Source: Certhia americana
Lineage: Eukaryota > Chordata > Aves > Passeriformes > Certhiidae
Assembly (NCBI GenBank): GCA_018697195.1
Contig: CM031879.1
Location: 40,513,715-40,577,714, forward strand
Reading direction: 5' to 3'
DNA length: 64,000 bases
Shown here: positions 11,266 to 24,486 of the stretch, piece by piece
Layout of the letters: each line of letters opens with the position of its first letter
Position numbering within the stretch: the first letter of the stretch is position 1
Notes under the pieces: model-generated
Told to the model about the DNA's origin: nothing
What the model saw: the letters and a program-made list of their open reading frames with translations, nothing else
Database searches by the model: none
Made by a program: the position numbers and the translations under genes

Positions 11266-14200
11266 ATGTAGGCTGTACCCTGCTGCCAGAACAGACTGCA
11301 GGCACACATCTGTAAACACAGGCAGAAAGATCATTTTGCAGCTCCGCAAACTGGACAAAGCCCACAAAGAGAGCTGAAAAAATAAATTAACGAATTCAAA
11401 GCCATGACAGCATGGGAGTTGCTATGGAAGCAAAGAGAAATATTTTTAGATTGTTCTTGCATCACATATTCTCCCACACAGAAACTCCCATTCCCTCAAA
11501 TTACCTTTAACGAGGAGTGAAAGAGGAGCATCTCTTCACCTCATCATCCATTCTGCCTTGTTTCTGAGCTGGTAGTGGGCCCATGTTGGACTTACACAGC
11601 AATCCCTTAAGAATCTGACAGTTGGTAAAAGACAGAAATGGTATGTGGCTGCTATACAGAGAAGGCATGCAAATTTTTGTAATTTGAAATCCATGGTGAC
11701 TTCTTTGCATTCCTGTAATGAGCATTCATTTGTTTCTTTTTTCTGCAACATCTGGAAGTGCAGCTTCCATAATATTAACTCAGATATATAGATTTATTGT
11801 GCAAGAAGCAGAAAAGGTGCCTTAGTTATGTTATATGCATTATGCAGAGGACATAAACAGGCCCATGTTTCTGCATAACTGGATGATTCCCTAGGGAGTA
11901 ATTAGCATTTTGGCAGAGAAGCTTGCAACTATTTCTGTTCTTCTGCCAGAGAAATTTTATGGGGAGGATCCTGAGTTTGGTTACTAAAAAACAATTTCTT
12001 GTATAATATTTTAGTGTAGCTACAAGATATAATTCAAGGTAGGTAAGGTAGCAAACTTTGCTATTATCTGTTTGTCAGTGACCTCCTCCCTTATATTTTC
12101 TTTCCAGTTTTAATGATAATTTTAAGATGAAACATGAATGGAAAGCAAGAGAAGTGCTAAAGGACAGTCTTTCAGAAGCATTGCCTTAGTCTTAAAAATC
12201 TACATTTTTAAACAAATGTATTATTAAGTTGTTATGCAAAAAATTGATTCAAAGTAGCATTAAGGAAGACATTCTTTCAGGACCGGCAGATATATTACCA
12301 GAGGAAAAGGCTCCTACAGTATCTACAAGCCAGTGGGTTGTGGGACTGTACAAAGACCTACACAGAGCTGCCACGCTGCAGATAAGAATCACTTTCACAG
12401 AGCCTCTTCAGCAAGTTCGCAGGATGGTGGGGAGAGAGCCCAAGACGTCCGGTCCACACAAGTTCCTCTTTATAGTCACGCTAAGAAATGCTATGCCTCA
12501 GATAAAGCTTCCCACAGCAGACATTTCTTCCTAAATCCAGTGCAGTGCTTTAAGAGGGTGTCACCAAGCCCCCCAGTACAGTTGGGGGTAGGCGTTCTCA
12601 AAGCCTTAATGTTAGTTTCTAAAACAGAGTTCTTTAGCTGAAGAGGGGAGTGATGCTCCCCTCTTTGGCTAAATGTCATATGCTGTGAAACAAATGGGGG
12701 ATCCCACACTTGTTCCTTTCATTCTGAAGCTCTACGTCATAACCAGCCCTTTTTCCCCATCCCACAGGAGGAAAAAAAAAGATGCTGAAGCAGCACACAG
12801 GCGCCTGCAATTTCTGTGTTTCCTAAGAGCTTGGGAAGGCTCCTGACAGCCTTTCCATACTGACAGAAGTACTACCGCCCACTCTGCCAAAGGCGGTGAG
12901 ATACACCAGAACAGCAGGCTGGAAATGGAGGATTTGCTCCAGCAACAAACAGGCAGGAGCTGAAAAGAAACTCCTGCGAAGGAGGAAGGAACTCTGTGAT
13001 GAGGGGAAGTAAGGTTCAGGAAGAGAGCTGCTGATAAATGTCCAGTGAAACCAACCTCATCCATTCTACTGTCAGGAGACCTCATTTGTTTATTATGGCT
13101 TCATTCTCATCATGTCAACCATTGTGCTTTATTAACAGAGTGAATTGCCTTGCAGCTCTCAGTAAATTACTGGCTGACATTATGTTTTGGTTGCTTTTGA
13201 TTTGATATAAGAAGGGAGTTGCAACAGAAATCACTGAAAGGAGTGGATATCACCATCCATCACATGACAGGGTGATAAATGGTACTGCTTTGACCTTTTC
13301 CAGTTAGCTCTAACCAGGAAATAGAAAAGCTGCTTCTCTCTGTAGCCTTCCTTGGACACACCTTCCCTAGAACTAACTTAATGCCTGAGAGGAAGGACAT
13401 CTGATGTGGCCTCCACCACTGGGAGGACAAGAACAGATGGGCCACACCATCAAAAAGATGCAGTCAGGAACAGAAGTCCATAAGGCTTTCCTCTGATCTG
13501 GTAGGAAGAAGAAATGCTTAGAGAGGGGTAGTTTGAATCTGGTGCCCCTCATACTTTACTGCTCTGAAGCATGGTGTGCAGAGCTGGAGCTAAGATGTTA
13601 CAGTGCAAATAACTTTCAGTTTAAACACAGGGTTTAAAGTTACCCATACAGTACATGCTGCCTCTCCAGAGTTAATTTGCTGACACATATGAAAATAGAA
13701 ATTTGTGGAAAACTTTATATGGACTCTCCCTGCCGATTACTAAAAATGCATTCCTCTTTCTCTTCTTGCGCATCCTGTTTTTCAATGGGCTGTTTACTGC
13801 CTCAAGTTCTAAGTTTCATACCTTCCCACACTGCTTTATGAATCTTAATCATTCTTTTCTCCTCCTATTATGCCTTCAAAGCAGTTAGATACTTTTTATG
13901 CAGCTCAGCAAAAGCCCATGCCATTGGCTTGGGACAGGAAGAGTTCCCACCAAACTGAGATATGTCTGAAGAAAATATCCAACAGACCACCTCCATAAAA
14001 GGAAGGTGGAAAGCTTGAAATGCTGATGCACAAAACCAATTTGTTTGTAGCAACTAAAATATCATTTGAGACAACAATTGTCAGTCCAAAACCAAGACAG
14101 AAATGGGCAAGGTAGTTCCAGACTTGTTGGTAGGCAGTGGGAGGAGGACAAGAAAGGAAACAAAACTACAGCACACCATTCTTCAGCATGACAAAATTGG

Positions 14201-14266
14201 ATTGATTGATGGGAACAACTGCAATCTGCAACACTGAGACTGATCTGGAGAACAGATAGATTTAAC

Positions 14267-14281
14267 AAAAAAAAAAAAAAA
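14267..14281. repeat. Poly-A tract (15 A)
   Basis: Homopolymer run with no retroposon body recognised next to it. Confidence 0.9.
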
Positions 14282-15296
14282 TGGTTTACAATGACTGGGA
14301 AATGAGCATCCAACAAAGAAGTGATTTTATCAGAACTCTCAAAAAGTTTGCAGCAGGAAAGAACATCAGTGACTGCAGCAAGGGGTGATATTTTAATCTG
14401 CAGAGACACCTGGGTTGGACAAGGGCCACTGGAGTGATTAATCAGGTGAGAAACTTGATCTACCTTCCTAGGCCATGGAAGCTGGGAACTCTGTAGTACT
14501 GCCAAGGATAGTATTGCTGGGTAAAGTGTTTGCTCAAGTCAGAAAAAGGCTGCATTGTTCTAGAAACAAAGAGCATGTTGTCCAGCTCCCCTACTGCAGT
14601 ACTCTGCTACACCTTTCTCACAGCCACATCATGGAAGAAAAACTGGATCCTGTCTGCGAGGTCCTCTAAATAGCCCAGAAAAAAGGGGAGGATCTCCTTG
14701 AGATGCAAGACATGTTTATTCCTAGGGCTGAGACCTTGCTTCCCTGGCAAGGTGTTTTTGCTGGCAAGAGGCAAGAAATCACTGCAGTAAGTAAAATAGG
14801 AAATGGGTTTGGATCCACTAACCACATCACACCCATTTAGTCAGTTCTTCCTGTGTTCCTCCCCTAATACATACAGGACAAAACCTCAGCAAAACTGCCT
14901 TGAAGGAGCATAATATGAACGAAGCCATGTGGTGCTACTGCATGTGATGCAAGAACTGCAGCTCTGCTGCTGAAGGACAAGGTTGCAGTGATATGAGAGG
15001 CACACAGGGCTCTGCCTGTGCTTCACTGGCCCATGCCTACACAAGGAAAACATGCACTGCAGCAATCATGGCAAGAGGGGTAGGGTAGCAAACCAAGGAC
15101 TCATCTTCCTCATTGTAGCATGGACCAAATAAATCTTCTTTTGTTACATTTCTTGGAAAATATTTTTCTTCACTGGGGCTTTCAATGTGGGTAGTAGAGC
15201 AGAATCAACTATTCCAGTAAAGGCAGCAAAGAAAAGAGTTAGCAGGTAGGATATAAGAAATGTGAATTTTCTAGCTTAAAATTATTGCCATTTTTC

Positions 15297-15318
15297 TTTT
15301 TTTTTTTTTTTTTTTTTT
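15297..15318. repeat. Poly-T tract (22 T)
   Basis: Uninterrupted T run. It could be the A-tail of a minus-strand retroposed copy extending rightward from 15319, but I recognise no gene or element in that sequence, so it is called a simple repeat. Confidence 0.93.
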
Positions 15319-16452
15319 GCTAGCTCTCTTCCCAGTTGGCTTTGTGACAATTGCCTTCTCTGCTCACTTCATCAGTCACTGTGTAGCAGATATTATATCA
15401 AATAAAACTGCCTGCAGTGCAAGACGCATGCTCTTCTGTTTTTTTTGTTGCGAGAAAGCTAGTGTCAGTAATCATTCCTTACCCAGTTTATCTGACACAG
15501 TGATCCTTCCTCGACTGAAGTGAAAACTTTTGTTACAAACTTTCAATTCTATTCTCTCACCTTAGTACCATGATGAAAAGGACTCCATACAGACATACTT
15601 GTTACAGGCATTCAACAGTAGTTTTCATTAAAGATACTGTTATGCATTCTTATGAGTAGGACAGTGATTAAAAAAAAAAACCATTCCTTTCCCTTACAGG
15701 CTTTAAAAAGTCTCTCTTCTTCATTAGTGGTAAAAATGGTTTTCTCCCCATCATAGATGATGGTCTTAACATTGGTTTGTTGCCTTTTATATGTATATTC
15801 TTAGTTAAGCCATGCCATACATATATTTTTAATACAATGTCAAAGTGATAAACAAGACATTTAGGACAAGATTCAAATGATCCACGCGAGGATGGCAAAA
15901 GAGTTTAGGCATATTGACTCTAAACAGCAGTTCTGGAAAATCTTCCTGATGGCACTGGTCTACATCAGTCACATCTACAACTCATAGGGGATCTCCAGTC
16001 CGATCTTTGGGGCTGTCAGGACCGGAAGGCCCTTGGGTGCAGTTACACATATGTGATGAGCCTGCCATTCCATCTAGCATCTAGGCAAAACCTGTGACCC
16101 CTACATGCTGCAGGGGCTTAAACCAGTGATCACAACACAGAGCACCAGGACTATAGTTAGGGTGAGTAACATTCAGCTTCAGATTAAGACCCCAAAATGT
16201 GGGTGCCTACTTACGTGTCAAAACTCCCATCAAATTCATCAGAATTTAGACAGGCAAGAGAGTGGCACCCTGGGATTGTCTGAGCTGCCCAGATACAGAA
16301 GTCTAATGCTATTTTGGTTGTTGTGGGATGTCCTCCCTGGCTTCTAGCTGCCACAGCAGGAGTTAAGTATGTCCTGTAAGTTATAGGTCGTTTCTACCAG
16401 CTGTCTGCAGGTATTCAGGTGCTCTGAGGATCCTAAATTGCTTTGTATGGGC

Positions 16453-16517
16453 AATTGAATTGCATGGTAAGCTGAATGCATTCCATGGTAATTGAATGGC
16501 TGGTAAGATGAATATCA
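16453..16517. repeat. Imperfect 28-bp direct repeat
   Basis: Two copies (16453-16480 and 16490-16517) begin AATTGAAT and share TGGTAAG followed by TGAAT, separated by 9 bp. This is a small local duplication, probably neutral. Confidence 0.6.
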
Positions 16518-19026
16518 CTCTCAGCTCCAGTGGGACTGTGCTGATTAGATGTACTCTGACTGTAAAAGAACCATAGAGGCAGGTACTTTAATCTCAATCT
16601 GGAACTCACCACTTCATTAACAAAACCCAAAAAATACAGTGATGGCAATATCCATTTGTACATAATTATTTATTGGTCAGTACAGTCATTCAGGGAACCA
16701 GGGTCTTGAAGTGAAACTTTGTCTAAACCCAGGACTCAGACATCTCTACTTGGATTTGTATCTTAAGAGTGTATCTAGACTACTATGCTATGTACTGCCC
16801 AGAGGACAAGGAAGATATGTCACTCCCTTCAGGATGAAGACCCCTGTACAACATGAGGAAATAGTAGAAAAGCATATGAAGAGGAACTTGTTCTGTGAGA
16901 TCTACAAGCCACACATCCTACATCAGGGTAGGATCTGTCTTCTGGATTTCCCTGTCTCCAGGGCCCGCTAATGTAAAAGACACAGAGAGGAACAAGGCTA
17001 GCTCCATCTCCCAAAGCTGTCTAACAGGTTATACAGCCAAGATCCTGCCTCACTGATTAACTTGTTTAGCCCAGGAATCCATCACATAATCACAGACTCA
17101 TACAATGTTTTTAATGGTGTATCTGGTACTAGGCAGAACTTCAGGGTCACATATCACAGAACATTATATTTTACCTGTACCCAGGTCAATCATTTGGGCT
17201 TCATTAAAACTCGATCTTCCAAAAAGACATCCAGAGTACGTAACCTCTTTTGCAGGTTAACTTCATACTCATAGTTAAAAAAATGTGCTGTCTTTTTAGG
17301 TTGAACTTGTTCAGCTCAAGCTGAACATCCATTCATGTTGCATTTTTATCTAGTAGTTTCAACAATACTATTTCAAACAATTTTCACATGCTGGTTCTAG
17401 TAGTCAGTAACTGCGACATCTCTCATCTCATTTTTTAGTAAACTTTGATTTGTCCTTCCTCATCCTCACTGCAACTCAATCTTTCCAGCTTCAAATGGTT
17501 CCTGCCAATATGGCTGGCTCATTTTTAAACTGTCATCAACTGACTTGCATCTGTTCTGACCAAGTCTATATGAAAATATTAAACCATGACAGGTCTTTGA
17601 TGCACCAAATATTGGTCAAAGGATTGCACGGGTTGTTCATCTGGTATAACTTTTTGCTTTCTTTTGCCTCTCTGGTACTCTTATCCTTTCCCAGGAGTGG
17701 AGACTTCTGAGCCTAAGGCAGAAGAAAGAAAAAAAATGGAAGGGAAGCCTTCTAAAATGGGAGGGTGATCCATATGTCTCTTAAGGTAAGGAGCAACAAG
17801 TGCTGGTAGTGGTGGACACTGAGGGGTTGGAGTCCAGAAGAATTTGCAACTAAACCAAGAAAATAGCTTTGTATCAGAGCTGATTATGATTTTAAAAGCT
17901 GATGGAACTGAATGGTTTCTGATAAAAAGATCTGCCTCCTTATTTCTCTGGTTTTAAGCTAAAGAATAAGTAGCATTACAGAGTAGAATTGCCACGATCA
18001 ACCCCTCTGCTATGGCTGCTAACATGGAGATAGCTGATGAAGTGCATTGCACGTACTTGATGAAGTGGCAGTAGGTGGCAGATGAAATTGTTGTTCACTC
18101 AGGCATGTGAAGATTTTGACTATAACCCCAGCTCTGACTGTTCTTCTGCTTCCAAAAGTAACTTAATCATAATGTATTTCAGTTTCCTCAATATCTTTCC
18201 CTCCCACATTTATCTACCTCTGAAAACCAGGACTTTAAGTTAACATATCTTTTAATAAAAAACCCTGAGCCCACTTATAATCTCTAGGCATTACTTTCGT
18301 CTCTTTCCTATTCTCTCAGATCAGCAATGACAATAGAATTAGGTGCAATGTTTCTACCTAATTCCTGTGGATAAATATTCATCCTATATCCAGTTTTCTT
18401 TGTGCTCTCCCATCCAAGTATAGAACAGGCCCATAATTCCCTAGCCTCTGGCTACATGTCTCTAGGAATAACTCCAGTTAGTAAATATTGTATTCACCCT
18501 GACACCCAAAATGCCACCAGCATCTTTGATGTGATACTGTGGGGACAAAAATGGCAGGAATGTAAGAATCATTAGAGTGTAAGTTAAATGTTGTGCTTTC
18601 TAGAACAGAGACTTCATGCAGCTGCCAAAATAACTTTGCTGAAAAGCAGACCAGCATACCAATTTTCAGATTTTCAGATCTTACACTGTGCATACCAATG
18701 CATTTGTAAATAATTTTTCACTTCTGCAACTGTATTATTATACATGCAAAATCTGAATTTATTTCAAGAAAAGACACTTAAAACTACCTTGTAAATAATT
18801 CAATCGTGTAACCCTATACAGGAAGGTTACTGAGATCATAAAGGTTAGTCATTTTAACATTTGCCTAAACATTTTGTGTTTTACACCATGCAATATGAAC
18901 AAAGTTAATTTTCCTCAAAGGTTTAATGTATCAGACTTGAGTTTCATGTCTTACTATGTCTACTAAAACTAACAGGGCTAGTTTTGCTAGATTCAGGTCA
19001 CCAACTTGGTCTCATGTAAACATTCA

Positions 19027-19072
19027 CAATCACACTTCGGGTTGGAATGGATCTTAAAGATCTGCACCTCTC
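19027..19072 (-). mobile_element. Possible CR1 3'-terminal scrap
   Basis: About 45 bp resemble the antisense of a CR1 3' end. There is a CACA-containing start, then GGGTTGGAA, then GGATCTTAAAGATC, in the same order and spacing as in the clear minus-strand CR1 ends at 10901 and 54613. The similarity stops after about 19072. Severe 5' truncation is normal for CR1, but at this length chance resemblance is possible. Confidence 0.4.
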
Positions 19073-19810
19073 AGTTTTTCGTCAAAGAAATACAGATAGT
19101 ATTAATAGTACTAGCATTTCCAGCATCACACTTGACTTCTGGAAGGGGATCCCCTGCAACATTCCAGAATTGATGTCTGCTGGGGACAGCCGTCTTTGTG
19201 AATGCCAGCTGAGTTCCTGCAGGGAAGGGCTCACATCCAACATCCCATCAATCAAGCAGAAGGCAGACAGAATTAGCAGCATGATAGAGAATAGATATCA
19301 GAAAATCTTGAAATCAGCATGGCATTCCATTGATGAAAGAGAAGGAAGATACAAAAAGAAAAAATCAAGCAGCTCTTGGCTTGTATGTAAACAATAATTT
19401 TGTCATTTTACGTGTTTTTATTTTAAAAATGTAATGAAAATTCAAAATTAGAGGAAAAAAATATATATATATTTTAAATGTGTTCTGCTTTTGGCCACCA
19501 AAGTAATTCTCCTCTTTCCTTTTTAAGTCTTGCATGTTTGTAATTGTACACATCTATTTATGGGTAGGGTGGTCTAATGCAACATTCAAAGAATTAATCT
19601 TATCACCACTAAGGAAGTACTGGAAGATAAAATCAGGTTGCTCTTTGATCATTAAATGGCTTTAGAATTCTGCACACAAACAGATCTCTCTCTCTCTTAT
19701 CAAATGTCAGAGACACCGTTATGGCTTCTTGTGAAAAGTATCTTTTTCCTGCTCACACATAATACAGAGATCTTCAGATGGGACACATGCCCTTTTATTT
19801 TCAAGTCTCT

Positions 19811-19865
19811 AGCAGTTAAGTAAATTTATTTTTTAGCAGCTAAGTAAAATTATTTTTAAGCAGCA
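19811..19865. repeat. 24-bp tandem repeat, about 2.3 copies
   Basis: Units start AGCAGTTAAGTAAA (19811-19834) and AGCAGCTAAGTAAA (19835-19858), each ending in a TTATTTTT-like run. A partial third unit, AGCAG, follows. Local slippage duplication. Confidence 0.75.
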
Positions 19866-22820
19866 GGATGGAAATTTTTGGGTTTGTTTTCTGCAGTGTA
19901 GAGAAGAAAGAAGTCATATAGGGCAAATTAAAGGAAGGGTTTGTGTATCATATGAAGGTGCTTGTAATCTTGGAGCACAGCTACCCAGCTGCAGGAATGT
20001 AATCTCACATCCACAGTATGCACCATGTTCAAATATGTGGGGAAAAACCCAGTAAAATATTACCATAATAATTTGCGAATAAATCCCTAAACAAACATGG
20101 AAATGTTTTGGGTGATGTGGATATGCATAATGAATATGCCAGTTTGGATGCATTTTAAGATATAATACACATGTTCACTATATATGTGTGTTCATATTGA
20201 AGTGAGGCATCTATATGATTCACTATGAGCAGCCCCAGACTGGGGCTGGGCCATGGTTTGTGCAAGACCAGCATGGACAGTGGCAGATGTGGTTGGAAGA
20301 GCAGGGATTCAGCAGCATGTGGAGGAGGGAAATGGAGGTACAAACCAGGGAAGAGAGTCTCAAAGTAGAAAGTGAAAACATCAACATAACCAATGGGGGT
20401 TTTTTCTTTATTCAATTATCAACAAGGATCTGATATTAAAAATCTCATTAGAAATCTGGAAAATTGGCTTGGATTGCGTGGTAGAGTCAGGTAGAAAAGA
20501 GGGTAGAGGGACTTACAGATTATCTCTTCTACATGAGCCTCTGTGATCCAGGTTTACTGATCACTACTGCTCACTCCCATGCATTGGAAAATAAGAGAAA
20601 AGCTCATATTGATGAATAAGAAGAAAACATTCTGGCTGAAACATATATAAAAAAAGATGATTTATTGTTTTTCTATCAATCTGTGCTTTTCCCAAAGCCC
20701 AGCATTCTCCTCACACCCCCTCAGGCTCTCAACAGACACATTTCCTGTGTCTGTTTTGCAATGAGGTATTTCAGAACTTGATCACACACTCTGTGGTGTG
20801 CTGAGAAACCCAGTCCTAATGTGCCCTAACAGAATGATACAAAGAAGAAAATTGCTGGTCATGGTTTGGAGCAGCTTAAACAAATTATTAACGTTAACTA
20901 AATACTAGATATACAAGATACTTGCTTTAAATGCTTTTTTTTTTTTTCCCCAGGAAAATGTTTTCATTGAGTGCATTTGACTAGATAAAACAGATAAATG
21001 CAGTTAAGCAGACCACTTCAGTCAATAAATTAATCAATGAGAGCAAATGCTGTCAGAGTAAATGTCTAAATAAACCTTGGTATGTACATACAGATATATA
21101 CATACACACGTGCACTGCTATTGCTTACTAAAGACTCCCAGAAACCCAAAGAGAATTTTACACACTGGTAAAATTTCCTCCATTTTCTGATAATAAGAAA
21201 ATAACATCTTTTTGTTCAAGGGGAGGCCACACACACCCACAATGTCACTAATCTGAATAAATCTGACAGAAGACAGCAGGATCTAGCTCAGCACAGAGCC
21301 CAGGAGTGGGTCATGGCATAACAGGTCATCTTAAAAGTGACACTTCCCAGCATGTGTACAGTATGTTGAGGTGCTTATTTCAAATCTTTGTACAGAATGA
21401 AGTCAGTGAAATTACACTGGGGATGAATTTAGCCTCATAACCTTTTCTGATCTATTTCCTACAATTCTCTTAAGTATTTAGTTGCTTCCTGCTAATTATT
21501 TTTGCATTATTTTACAGCACACTAACATGTGCCACAAGGGGCTCATGTAAAATGTTCTTTAATCATTGTCACTCAAAATAATTTAAGTTTCTGAATGAGA
21601 TTACACAGCAGTAAAAGATCTGTTAGAGAAAAGTATGTGATTCTTGTCTTATGGGTTATTAAAGTAAAGCTAGTACTTTCCATAAAAATTTCCTTTAAAA
21701 TATTTTGCTAAAACTCAACCTAAGCTGAATTTCTGCTTTGGTGAAATTAATGGAGCTCACCAAATTCATAAGAGTCTGGCCTGGACACATCCAATTGCAT
21801 ATTTAAGGAAAAAAGGACATGTTCAGACCATGAACTAAGCTTGCAACAAACAGCTTTCATGTCACTGTAGAGATGATCACAACACACAATAACTACCAAA
21901 AGTTTCCAAGGCAGAAAAAGCTTTTATTTCAGACATGTTTTCCCTCTTATATATTCCTTTCACCAAAGGCCTGCACTTCACTCATTGGTTAGTAAAAGGT
22001 ATTTTGCTTCCCCATCAAATCTCTCTATTCTTGGTTAGTTTACATATCCCTGATTCCCATGAGACAAATTTCTTATTTACTGCAGTGCAGTTGTGTTTCA
22101 CCCAGGAATAGTTTGTTGTGTTAATGAGCTCTCATTCCTAAAGCTGTTTTCACATGAGGACTTGCAAGCTACTTAGCTGCACACAGAAGGTACAAGCTGG
22201 CTATTAATTTGGCAGAGCAAGGTCTGATTTTATGAGTCTTTTCTTTAATAATTTATCTACCTTGATACCACACTTTCATTTTTTAAGTCTGACTCCAAAA
22301 CTATTTTTCTGTGTCTCATATCCTAAGATTTCCTATTAGCAGGCAGAACTAAGCATGCATCTTAAATCCAGGACCCTTTCATTTTAATCAGTTTCATACC
22401 AATAAGGAGTAGGTCTGGGTTATTGTGAAAATATGTGAAAACATAAAGATGGCTGCAAAGACCAGAAAGATCAGCCTTCCTTAGGGAAAAACTGTTGTGC
22501 AGATTAAACCTGGTATATGGACCAGTTTCTCGAAAATTAATACAATGTAAGAGAAGAAAACAGTGTCACGGACATTATGAGCAAGGTCCGCTTACTTTAG
22601 GTATCATGAATTTATATATCATGAATATACTGAATAACGGTTCAGTACTTGCCTGAAAATATATGAACAATCTCAAGTTCTTTGCATTCACCTGCATATA
22701 GCCTTCTCCAAGCAGCAGACACTTTTCTGAGTCATCTCCTATGTGGATCAATACTAGAGTTTTCTAGATTCCTTGCAAACAATTCCAAACATTGCATTTA
22801 CTTAAGCAAGCAAACAAATT

Positions 22821-22855
22821 AAAAAAAAACAAAAACAAAAAAAAAAAAAAAAAAA
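22821..22855. repeat. A-rich tract
   Basis: 35 bp of A interrupted by two C residues, ending in 19 consecutive A. No retroposon body is recognised upstream. Confidence 0.92.
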
Positions 22856-23944
22856 TAGCTTCAGTGTCATTTTCAAACTTGGCCAGCCCAGGCCCAGGAT
22901 ACCCTGAAGTCAGACAAAGCCAATTCCTACTCCAGTGTTTTTTCAGCATTTCTATCTTTCTGAAAGATGTTGAAATATGGTCCTGCAATCACTCCAAGTG
23001 TTGGGTAGGTGGTTTCACTAGTAGATTCAACTAAGCTGTCAAACACTTTCTCAGAACCAAAGAAAATGAGTAAAAAAAAAGAAAAAGATGGTCTTTACCT
23101 TGTTAATTCCATCCTTTTAAAACATCTAAAAGGTATCAATTCTATATGGCTTGTTCTCTTTTTATATAAGTTCTGTATTTAGTTGGAGGTCTGCCATGTT
23201 TTCCATGACCTGGCCAACCACCCTTTGATATCACAATTCAAGGTTCTTCTTTAATTTCTGTTCCAGCCAAAGTCTCACCACCACAATGACAGTTGCAATT
23301 GCACAAGACATCTCAGTAGCTGAGCCACAGCCTGAAGAGATGCCAGCTGATATCCTGGCTTCTTTTCCAAAGGCTGCACAGCTCTTATTCAAACATCCTC
23401 TCTGCATGGGTTATCTGGTGTCAGTTTATAATTTACCCGACTATATACCAGCCCCTTGAGTATCTGTTCACAGTCAGATAATTATTCCATTCAGCTTCTT
23501 TAAAATATGCTCTGCTACTTTGAAATAGGAGAGGCTGGGGTGCCTAGTGCATAGTCTTTAAGCTCTGTTCATGCAGCTGAGAGAAATGACTCACACTGCC
23601 AATGTGGATTTACTCATTAGGTCTGTTGTGCTAGTGGATGCTCTGGGGAAGCTGACAGTGACCAAATATTTCCTTTTTATCAGTGCAGCTAATTCCCTCT
23701 CATCTTGATGCAGAGCAGCTCTGGTTGTCACTGGTATGTGCTGCAATCTTCTCAGATCTGCCTTCTTTTTCTTTCCTCCTTTGCTCCTGAAAAGTTACTC
23801 TACTGACTTTCTCAAAGTACATTATCGGTGCAATTTCACAACCCCATCTCTTCAATTGTCAAAGGCATACCAAATATTTTAGTCTCAAAGGAGATAAAAA
23901 ATATTCAGAGGCAAAATGAATAACACCCACATGTTTTAAAAGAT

Positions 23945-24486
23945 CTTGTCCCTCTCTGCTCTGCACTGGTGCAGCCTCACCTGGAATATTGTGTGTATTG
24001 TTTTGAGTGCCATGACATAAGGAAGATATTAAACTACGAGAGAGCATCCAAAGGAGGGCAATGGAGACAGTGAAAGGCCTTGAGGGGAAGCCGTATGAGG
24101 AGCAGCTGGAGTCACTTGGTCAGTTCAGCCTGGAGGAGACTGAGGGGAGAATTCACTCTGGTTACAAGTTTCTTATGATGGGACAAGGATTGGGAGGCAC
24201 TGATCCCTGTGGAGACCAGTGACAGGACCTAAGGGAATGGCCTGAAGTTGTGTCAGGGGAGGTTTAGTTAGGTTTTTAAGTAAAGGTTCTTCACTGGAAA
24301 GGTTGGGCACTGGAAAAGGCTCACCAGGGAAGCAGTCACAGCACCAGCCTGACAGAGCTCAAGAAGTGTTTGTACAATGCTCTCAGGAACATGGTGTGAC
24401 TCTTGGGGCTGTCCTGTCCAGGGCCAGGAGTTGGACTCAAGGATCCTTGAGTGTCCCGTCCAACTCAGCGTATTCTATGATTCAGT
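23945..24486 (+). mobile_element. CR1 LINE, C-terminal RT region and 3' end
   Basis: A plus-strand CR1 fragment of about 540 bp. The 5' part translates in pieces to the distal reverse-transcriptase region: LCSALVQPHLEYCVYCFEC is the CR1 box around the Pro-His-Leu-Glu-Tyr-Cys motif. A Glu/Arg-rich segment follows, then the 3' untranslated region, and the element ends in octamer-type repeats (ATTCTATGATTC, 24472-24483). Stops and frameshifts break the frame after about 30 codons, so it is inactive. The middle part (24150-24290) differs from the CR1 at 63.5-63.9 kb, which suggests another subfamily. The 5' boundary is approximate because the flank grades into A+T-rich DNA. Confidence 0.9.

Larger units (their letters stand above)
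11266..19026. other. Long unique non-coding stretch without a supported gene
   Basis: No exon, RNA gene or interspersed repeat is recognised. The longer frames (minus 14062-14505, 147 codons; minus 12732-13085, 117 codons; plus 12229-12641) have no recognisable domains and are within chance expectation. Simple runs include 15 A at 14267-14281 and 22 T at 15297-15318. An imperfect direct repeat at 16453-16517 is listed separately. The part around 12,230-13,100 is somewhat richer in G+C but otherwise featureless. Confidence 0.55.
19073..23944. other. Unique non-coding sequence with small simple repeats
   Basis: No gene is supported. The 116-codon frame at 19047-19397 starts inside the possible CR1 scrap and has no recognisable domain. 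It contains the 24-bp tandem repeat at 19811-19865, a T run at 20935-20947 and an A-rich tract at 22821-22855. I see nothing else. Confidence 0.55.

Noticed and set aside
12732..13085. 117-codon minus-strand frame in a slightly G+C-richer part
   Set aside because: No known domain. The local G+C rise alone lowers stop frequency, and the frame crosses an A run at about 12772-12780.
14062..14505. 147-codon minus-strand frame
   Set aside because: Hydrophobic and Ser-rich without a recognisable motif. It includes a Phe run from the A15 tract at 14267-14281, which helps keep the frame open.
15297..15523. Processed pseudogene in antisense, with the T22 tract as its tail
   Set aside because: The 68-codon frame and the sequence after the T run match no gene I recognise, and no flanking duplication is visible.
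17080..17170. CR1-tail-like words (AATCACAGACTCATACAATG)
   Set aside because: The resemblance does not continue into the GGTTGGAA and AAAGATC blocks expected next, so it is likely chance.
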